Source: Paenibacillus sp. HB172176
Lineage (GTDB): Bacteria > Bacillota > Bacilli > Paenibacillales > Paenibacillaceae
Length of the DNA: 64,000 bases
Assembly: GCF_011947265.1 (NCBI RefSeq)
Contig: NZ_JAATHD010000016.1
Span: forward strand, 62,001-126,000
Reading direction: 5' to 3'
Shown: piece by piece, positions 58,932-64,000 of the stretch
Numbering within the stretch: position 1 is the stretch's first letter
How the letters are laid out: the number at the start of each line of letters is the position of its first letter
Translations under genes and position numbers: made by a program
The notes under the pieces: model-generated
Databases searched by the model: none
What the model was told of the DNA's origin: nothing
Seen by the model: only the letters and a program-made list of their open reading frames with translations

Positions 58932-60162
58932 ATGCCTTCATCACGATCGTGGCATTATGCCCGCCAAATCCGAAGGAATTGGACAACGCAGTGGAGACCT
59001 TCGTCTCGCGCGGCGAATTCGGCACAAAATCCAGATCGAGCTCCGGATCCTGATTATCCAGGTTAATTGTAGGGGCAATGATGCCGTTCTTCAAGGTGAG
59101 CGCCAGAATAACACCTTCAACGCCTCCCGCTGCTCCCAGCAGATGTCCGGTCATCGACTTCGTCGAGCTGACCGCAAGCTTGTAGGCATGATCGCCGAAA
59201 GTCTTCTTGATGGCAAGCGTTTCGGAACGATCGCCGACGGGCGTCGACGTGCCGTGCGCGTTGATGTAATCGATTGCGGCCGGCGCAATGCCGGCGTCTC
59301 TGAGCGCCTTCGACATACAGCGCGCGGCGCCGTCCGGATCCGGCTCGGTCATATGATGCGCGTCGCCGCTCATGCCGTAGCCAATCACTTCGGCGTAGAT
59401 TTTCGCCCCGCGCGCGATCGCATGATCGAGCGATTCGAGCACCAAGACGCCAGAGCCCTCGCCCATGACGAAGCCGTCTCGGTCGATATCGAACGGTCTG
59501 CTCGCCTTGCTCGGCTCGTCATTGCGAACCGACATCGCTCTCATCGAGCAGAAGCCCGCCATGCCTGTAGGGCGAATGGTCGCCTCGGCGCCGCCCGCGA
59601 TCATCACGTCCGCATCGCCGCGCTGAATCATTTTGAAGGAGTCCCCGATGGAATGAGTGCCCGTCGCGCAAGCGGTAACCGCCGTGCTGTTCGGACCTTT
59701 CGCTCCTGTCATCATCGATACTTGGCCCGAAGCCATATTCGCGATCATCATCGGAATGAAGAATGGACTGACGCGCTTCGGCCCTTTCTCCAGCAATATG
59801 TTATGCTGGTCCTCCCAGGTTCCGAGACCGCCGATGCCCGAGCCGATCATCACGCCTACCCGCTCGGCCTCCGCGTTCTCTCCGATACGCAGTCCCGAAT
59901 CTTCTACAGCAAGCTTGCTTGCGACGGCGGCGAATTGAACGAATCGATCCATTCTGCGCGCTTCCTTCTTATCCAAACCGTATTCCTCCGGATTAAAATT
60001 TTTAATCTCGGCAGCAATACGTGTTGGATATTCGGAGAAATCGAACGCTTCCACGACGGAAACGCCGGACTTGCCCTTAAGCAAGTTGTTCCAAAATTGT
60101 TCCAGTTCCGAGCCAAGCGAGGTCATGACCCCCATGCCTGTAATTACGACTCTTTGTTTCAT
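58921..60162 (-). CDS. fabF: 3-oxoacyl-[acyl-carrier-protein] synthase II
   Basis: 413 residues from MKQRVVITGMGVMTSLGSEL; AGGTGA precedes the ATG. The nucleophile Cys165 is in AVTACATGTHSIG, and the two His are in YINAHGTSTPVGD and TKSMTGHLLGAAGGVEGV. It condenses malonyl-ACP with growing acyl-ACP. It is separated from acpP by 190 bp containing a hairpin. In Bacillus subtilis fabF is elsewhere; here it is inside the cluster. Confidence 0.97.
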   Translation of the reverse strand: MKQRVVITGMGVMTSLGSELEQFWNNLLKGKSGVSVVEAFDFSEYPTRIAAEIKNFNPEEYGLDKKEARRMDRFVQFAAVASKLAVEDSGLRIGENAEAERVGVMIGSGIGGLGTWEDQHNILLEKGPKRVSPFFIPMMIANMASGQVSMMTGAKGPNSTAVTACATGTHSIGDSFKMIQRGDADVMIAGGAEATIRPTGMAGFCSMRAMSVRNDEPSKASRPFDIDRDGFVMGEGSGVLVLESLDHAIARGAKIYAEVIGYGMSGDAHHMTEPDPDGAARCMSKALRDAGIAPAAIDYINAHGTSTPVGDRSETLAIKKTFGDHAYKLAVSSTKSMTGHLLGAAGGVEGVILALTLKNGIIAPTINLDNQDPELDLDFVPNSPRETKVSTALSNSFGFGGHNATIVMKAYEA

Positions 60163-60311
60163 TACTTTCACCTCTGCATACAGCGATATGGAAGATGACC
60201 CAAACTCATCCTCCTGTATATGAATAGCATAGCCTTATCCTTACATAAGGTTGTACAAGCATACTGCTATAAAAATATCGATAATCGGAATTCAGCAAAT
60301 GAAGGCAGAGA

Positions 60312-60342
60312 AGTCCCGCGCATGCATACGTAAGGCGGGACT
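60312..60342 (-). terminator. Hairpin between acpP and fabF
   Basis: AGTCCCGC and GCGGGACT form a perfect 8-bp stem with a 15-base loop. On the minus strand only TTCTCT follows, so termination would be partial. It begins just after the acpP stop and could let acpP be made in excess over fabF, or protect the acpP mRNA end. Confidence 0.6.
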
Positions 60343-60352
60343 CGTCCAACTT

Positions 60353-60586
60353 TTAGGTATGAGATTGTATGTAAGTTACAACTTCTCCCACCGTAGTGAT
60401 TTTCTCCGCATCTTCATCAGAGATTTCCATATCAAACTCGTCTTCCAGCTCCATGACCAATTCTACGACGTCAAGAGAGTCAGCTCCGAGGTCATCTTTA
60501 AAAGAAGCTTCCAACGTTACTTCCGCTTCGTCTACGCCAAGGCGGTCGATGACAATTCGTTTTACGCGATCTACTACTTCGGACAT
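60353..60586 (-). CDS. acpP: Acyl carrier protein
   Basis: 77 residues from MSEVVDRVKRIVIDRLGVDE, with GGAGGTGA upstream. The phosphopantetheine attachment Ser37 is in LGADSLDVVELVM, and the acidic helix follows as is usual. It carries acyl chains for FabD, FabG, FabH and FabF, all encoded next to it. A perfect TATAAT lies just before its ribosome binding site. Confidence 0.98.
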   Translation of the reverse strand: MSEVVDRVKRIVIDRLGVDEAEVTLEASFKDDLGADSLDVVELVMELEDEFDMEISDEDAEKITTVGEVVTYIQSHT

Positions 60587-60607
60587 CCGATTCACCTCCT
60601 CCACCGT

Positions 60608-60613
60608 ATTATA
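60608..60613 (-). promoter_or_regulatory. Possible promoter directly upstream of acpP
   Basis: A perfect minus-strand TATAAT (60613-60608) lies only about 22 bp before the acpP ATG; the hexamer 17 bp upstream (TGGCAT) is poor. If used, the leader would be very short. It would allow acpP to be expressed above its neighbours. Confidence 0.35.
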
Positions 60614-60698
60614 CGAGAATTAAAAACAAAATGCCATCTTAACCTTATAGAGGTTGTTCAACACGCATATTATATGTCCCAAAATAACAGGAGAAGGC

Positions 60699-61448
60699 TT
60701 ACATGTACATGCCGCCGTCGACATGCACGGTTTGGCCCGTCATATAGGCAGCGGCATCCGACGCAAGGAAGCGGACCGCATTCGCGATATCCGAAGCTTC
60801 GCCCAATCTGGCGAGCGGAATTTGCGCCCCCAGCGACTCCTTCATCTCGGAGGAAAGCTTGTCTGTCATATCTGTCTGAATAAAGCCAGGGGCCACGCAA
60901 TTGACGGTAATGCCGCGCGACGCCAGCTCCTTCGCGCTCGCTTTGGTAAGGCCAATGACGCCCGCCTTCGCCGCCACGTAATTCGCTTGCCCCGGATTGC
61001 CGAGCACGCCCACAACGGACGAAATATTAATGATTCGGCCCGAACGCTGTTTCATCATCGGTCTTGTTGCCGCCTTCACGCCGTTGAACACGCCCTTCAG
61101 ATTCGTCTCGATTACTTGATCGAATTCCTCTTCCTTCATGCGCATAATGAGATTGTCACGGGTAATGCCGGCATTATTGACGAGAATATCGATGGCGCCG
61201 AGCTTTTCAATCGTTTCCTTGACCATTCCGTCGAATTCATCCGCTTTGCCCACATTGGCCTTGATCATGATCGCCGATCTGCCAAGAGCCTCAATCGCCT
61301 GAACCGTTTCCGCGGCGGCGGCTTCGCTGCCGGAATAATTCACCGCAACGTCAGCTCCCGCTTCCGCAAGCGCTATGGCGATTGCGCGGCCAATGCCTCT
61401 CGACGCTCCCGTTACGAGCGCTTTCTTGCCCTCCAAGCTTCCAAACAT
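60699..61448 (-). CDS. fabG: 3-oxoacyl-[acyl-carrier-protein] reductase
   Basis: 249 residues from MFGSLEGKKALVTGASRGIG; AGGAGGGGG lies upstream. Longer readings run into fabD in another frame. It is a classical short-chain dehydrogenase: TGASRGIGRAIAIALAEAG binds NADPH, NNAGITRDNLIMRM is in the core, and the Ser-Tyr-Lys active site is in INISSVVGVLGNPGQANYVA followed by AK. It reduces 3-oxoacyl-ACP. It follows fabD by 22 bp. Confidence 0.97.
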   Translation of the reverse strand: MFGSLEGKKALVTGASRGIGRAIAIALAEAGADVAVNYSGSEAAAAETVQAIEALGRSAIMIKANVGKADEFDGMVKETIEKLGAIDILVNNAGITRDNLIMRMKEEEFDQVIETNLKGVFNGVKAATRPMMKQRSGRIINISSVVGVLGNPGQANYVAAKAGVIGLTKASAKELASRGITVNCVAPGFIQTDMTDKLSSEMKESLGAQIPLARLGEASDIANAVRFLASDAAAYMTGQTVHVDGGMYM

Positions 61449-61470
61449 CCTCGTGGCCCCCTCCTTCGAA

Positions 61471-62406
61471 CTAATCCTCGCTTGTCTGCAGCGCTTCCAA
61501 GGCGGCTGCGCTGTTAAGCGAAATAACCTTCGCTGTTCTGTCGATTTTCTTGATAAGACCGGCCAATACCGTGCCGGAGCCGATTTCGACAAAGGTGGTG
61601 ACGCCCTGCTCAAGCAAATAACGCACGCTGTCCTCCCATAGCACAGGCGAATAGACCTGCTCAACGAGAAGACTGCGTATTTCTTCCGCATCCGTTGTTG
61701 CGCAGGCTGTCACGTTCGCAACGAGCGGCACCGACGGTGCAGTGATGGCAAGCGACGCCAGCGTATCGCCAAGCCGGGCGGCTGCAGGCTTCATAAGCGA
61801 AGAGTGGAACGGTCCGCTGACCTCCAGCGGAATAACTCGCTTCGCTCCCGCTTCCTTGCCCCGGTTCACAACCTCCTGTACGCCGGCCGCTGAGCCTGAG
61901 ACGACAATTTGGCCCGGACAGTTAATGTTCGCAAGCTCGACGTCGGCCCCTTCGCCCGTGATCGCCGCGCACAGCTTCGCGAGCTCGTCGCGTTCCGCCC
62001 CAAGCACCGCCGCCATGGCCCCTTGACCGCTCGGAACCGCTTGCTCCATATATTGTCCACGCGCTCTAACCGTTCTAACGGCGTCCTCGAAGGACAGGGC
62101 ATCCGCCGCCACAAGCGCGCTATATTCGCCCAAGCTGTGTCCTGCGACGTAATCGGCCTTGAGCCCGGCTTCCTTCGCCAGATGAAGCAGCGCCGTGCTG
62201 ACGGTCAGCAGCGCCGGCTGCGTGTTCGCCGTTTGCTTCAGCTCGCTGTCCGGCCCTTCGAAGATCATCGCGGCAAGATCAAAGCCAAGAGCTTCGTTCG
62301 CTTGCTCGAATATGCGTCTGGCGCTTTCCCGCGAATCGTACGCATCCTTGCCCATGCCGACCGTTTGGGCGCCTTGCCCCGGGAATACAAATGCTGTTTT
62401 GCTCAA
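61471..62406 (-). CDS. fabD: Malonyl-CoA:ACP transacylase
   Basis: 311 residues from a TTG about eight bases after GAGGG. The N-terminus AFVFPGQGAQTVGMGKDAYD and the nucleophile Ser91 in VAGHSLGEYSAL are diagnostic; the His is in VSGPFHSSLMKPA. It moves malonyl groups from CoA to ACP. It lies between fabH and fabG. Confidence 0.97.
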   Translation of the reverse strand: MSKTAFVFPGQGAQTVGMGKDAYDSRESARRIFEQANEALGFDLAAMIFEGPDSELKQTANTQPALLTVSTALLHLAKEAGLKADYVAGHSLGEYSALVAADALSFEDAVRTVRARGQYMEQAVPSGQGAMAAVLGAERDELAKLCAAITGEGADVELANINCPGQIVVSGSAAGVQEVVNRGKEAGAKRVIPLEVSGPFHSSLMKPAAARLGDTLASLAITAPSVPLVANVTACATTDAEEIRSLLVEQVYSPVLWEDSVRYLLEQGVTTFVEIGSGTVLAGLIKKIDRTAKVISLNSAAALEALQTSED

Positions 62407-62438
62407 ATGAAATCCCTCTCTTCCTTATACTTCCCGCA

Positions 62439-63434
62439 TTACCAAATCAGCACGGAAGCGCCCCAAGTCAATCCGCCGCCAAAGCCTACGAACACAAGGC
62501 AGTCGCCTTTCTTGACGCGATCCTGTTCGACCGCCTCAGCCAGCGCGACCGGAATCGACGCCGCCGACATATTGCCGTACCTGTGCAGATTGATCATCGC
62601 TTTGTCCTCCGACAGCCGCAAACGGTTCATAGCCGATTGTATGATGCGAATATTCGCTTGATGCGGCACCAGCAGATCGATCTCTTCCTTGGAAATTCCC
62701 GCCTTCGCGAGCGCTTCCTCAGCCGCGCTGCCCATAATGCGCACGGCGAATTTGAACACATCGTTGCCGGCCATATGAATGAAATGCTGCTTCTCGGACA
62801 ACGATTCAGCGGAAGCTGGCATTCTCGATCCGCCGCCGCCGACCTTCAGCAACTCGCCGCCGCTTCCATCCGCGCCAAGCTCGAAGGACTTGAAGCCCCG
62901 TCCTTCCTCCACATGACCGAGCACGACAGCCCCTGCTCCGTCGCCGAACAGGATGCATGTATTGCGATCCGTATAATCCGTAATGCGGGACAGCGTCTCG
63001 GCTCCGACCACCAGTACATGCTTGTACAGGCCCGTGGAGATCATGCTCGTTGCCGTCGCCAGCCCGTAGATGAAGCCCGAGCAAGCGGCGGACAGGTCGA
63101 AGGCCGCAGCCTGCGGCGCGCCGAGCTTGTCTTGCAGCAAGCAAGCCGTAGATGGGAAGAACATATCCGGCGTAATCGTTGCGACGATAATGAGATCGAT
63201 GTCCTTCGCCGTCAGCCCGGCCGCTTCAATCGCCTTCTTCGACGCTTCAAAGGCCAGGTCCGAGGTAGCTTCCGCCGCAGCCGCCATACGTCTTTCCTTA
63301 ATGCCGGTACGAGTCACGATCCATTCATCGTTCGTTTCCACCATTTGTTCAAGCTCTTGATTCGTTAGTATGCGTTCGGGCACATATTTGCCCGTTCCAA
63401 TAATTCCGACAGGTTGAACCTTCATGATCTTCAC
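62439..63434 (-). CDS. fabH: 3-oxoacyl-[acyl-carrier-protein] synthase III
   Basis: 331 residues counted from a GTG nine bases after AGGA; an ATG three codons later (63425) is an alternative. The catalytic Cys118 is in AFDLSAACSGFIYGLA, the His in LLVPHQANIRIIQ and the Asn after it in the usual place. It starts fatty acid synthesis by joining an acyl-CoA primer to malonyl-ACP; in Gram-positives it usually prefers branched primers. It starts 4 bp after plsX. Confidence 0.96.
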   Translation of the reverse strand: MKIMKVQPVGIIGTGKYVPERILTNQELEQMVETNDEWIVTRTGIKERRMAAAAEATSDLAFEASKKAIEAAGLTAKDIDLIIVATITPDMFFPSTACLLQDKLGAPQAAAFDLSAACSGFIYGLATATSMISTGLYKHVLVVGAETLSRITDYTDRNTCILFGDGAGAVVLGHVEEGRGFKSFELGADGSGGELLKVGGGGSRMPASAESLSEKQHFIHMAGNDVFKFAVRIMGSAAEEALAKAGISKEEIDLLVPHQANIRIIQSAMNRLRLSEDKAMINLHRYGNMSAASIPVALAEAVEQDRVKKGDCLVFVGFGGGLTWGASVLIW

Positions 63435-63438
63435 ACAC

Positions 63439-64000
63439 TCATTTCCTGTTAATTTCTGCAGAAATCGAGTCAGTCAATTTGCCTTGAATCGCAACTCTGG
63501 CTTGCCGAACGGCGTTTTTGACCGCGACGACATCCGAAGAGCCGTGGCATTTCACCACGAGTCCGTTCAGTCCAAGAAGCGGCGCTCCGCCATGCTCCTT
63601 GTAGTCCATCTTCTTCCTCAGCTGTCTCAGTCTTGGCAGCATGATGGCCGCAGCCAGCTTGGTCATCATCGATTGTCCGAAAGCATCCTTCAGCGAGCTG
63701 AAGATGGTGCCCGCCGCGCCTTCCATCGCCTTAAGCATAATGTTGCCCGCAAAGCCGTCGCAGATGAGCACGTCGCAGTTTCTTGTAAGCACGTCTCTTG
63801 CTTCCACGTTGCCGATAAAATGGATCGGCGCCTGCTCCAGGAGCTCATAAGCGATCTTCGTCGTCTCGTTGCCCTTCTTCGCCTCGGTTCCGACATTGAG
63901 CAGGCCGACTCTCGGCTCCTTCATGCCATGCACCTTCGAGCGGTAGATGCTGCCCATGATTGCATATTGCCGCAGATGCTCCGGCTTCGCATCCATGTTC
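63439..64000 (-). CDS. plsX: Phosphate acyltransferase PlsX, N-terminal part outside window
   Basis: The last 187 or so residues are visible; the 5' part lies beyond the right edge. PRVGLLNVGTEAKKGNETTK, FIGNVEARDVLTRNCDVLIC and DGFAGNIMLKAMEGAAGTIF are PlsX signatures, and HGGAPLLGLNGLVVKCHGSS follows. It makes acyl-phosphate from acyl-ACP for phospholipid synthesis and ties the fab genes to membrane supply. The regulator FapR that often precedes plsX cannot be seen. Confidence 0.95.
   Translation of the reverse strand, partial: NMDAKPEHLRQYAIMGSIYRSKVHGMKEPRVGLLNVGTEAKKGNETTKIAYELLEQAPIHFIGNVEARDVLTRNCDVLICDGFAGNIMLKAMEGAAGTIFSSLKDAFGQSMMTKLAAAIMLPRLRQLRKKMDYKEHGGAPLLGLNGLVVKCHGSSDVVAVKNAVRQARVAIQGKLTDSISAEINRK

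Noticed and set aside
58957..60198. 413-codon plus-strand open frame opposite fabF
   Set aside because: It is the antisense shadow of a fully conserved FabF, with Arg/His-rich composition and no ribosome binding site.
60699..61691. 330-residue version of fabG
   Set aside because: The extra 81 residues overlap fabD in another frame; the short-chain dehydrogenase fold starts at 61448 after a good ribosome binding site.

Overview
The window reads as a chromosomal segment of a Firmicute of the Paenibacillaceae (Paenibacillus/Cohnella type). Supporting signs are CodY, FliY, CheC/CheD, SigD, a Bacillus-like gene order from plsX to sigD, strong GGAGG ribosome binding sites, many TTG/GTG starts, and a secreted SLH-domain protein. 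Almost every gene is on the minus strand, so transcription runs from high to low coordinates. Only comM (40318-41883) and an SLH-CAP gene (47755-49200) lie on the plus strand.

In the direction of transcription: (1) 64000-58230, fatty-acid initiation and elongation: plsX (cut by the window edge), fabH, fabD, fabG, acpP, fabF, then rnc. (2) 58030-51478, smc, ftsY, ylxM and ffh (chromosome condensation and signal recognition particle). (3) 51277-49388, rpsP, khpA, rimM and trmD. (4) The plus-strand SLH-CAP gene separates trmD from rplS. (5) 47546-44871, rplS, lepB, rbgA, rnhB. (6) 44698-41984, ylqG-ylqH-yraN, where YlqG looks like the hook-length regulator FliK and YlqH like the cytoplasmic C-terminal piece of FlhB. 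(7) comM on the plus strand. (8) 40001-30354, sucC, sucD, dprA, topA, a 0.7-kb gene-free stretch, trmFO, hslV, hslU. (9) codY. (10) 29334-1, a complete fla/che operon: flgB flgC fliE fliF fliG fliH fliI fliJ, a MotE-like gene, fliK flgD, a small flagellar gene, flgE flbD fliL fliM fliY cheY fliO fliP fliQ fliR flhB flhA flhF flhG cheB cheA cheW cheC cheD, an unknown membrane gene, sigD, and a FapA (DUF342) gene cut by the left edge.

The fla/che operon encodes the rod base, MS ring, C ring/switch, export gate and ATPase, hook cap and hook, the FlhF/FlhG placement GTPase/ATPase pair, the CheA-W-B-C-D-Y chemosensory chain, and the flagellar sigma factor. The most interesting part outside it is ylqG-ylqH. 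This is a second FliK-like/FlhB-C-like pair, set off from rnhB by a terminator and preceded by a close match to a SigD promoter (TCAA-N15-ACCGATAT). It could be an accessory substrate-specificity module of the flagellar export apparatus.

Other points worth attention are a hairpin that covers the comM ribosome binding site, an HslV without an N-terminal Ser/Thr directly after the start Met, a 5 x 18-bp repeat in flgD, a 117-bp inverted repeat before rpsP, a promoter embedded in an inverted repeat before ylxM-ffh, and the absence of xerC/codV from its usual place between trmFO and hslV. Apart from these, the gene content is conserved core machinery.
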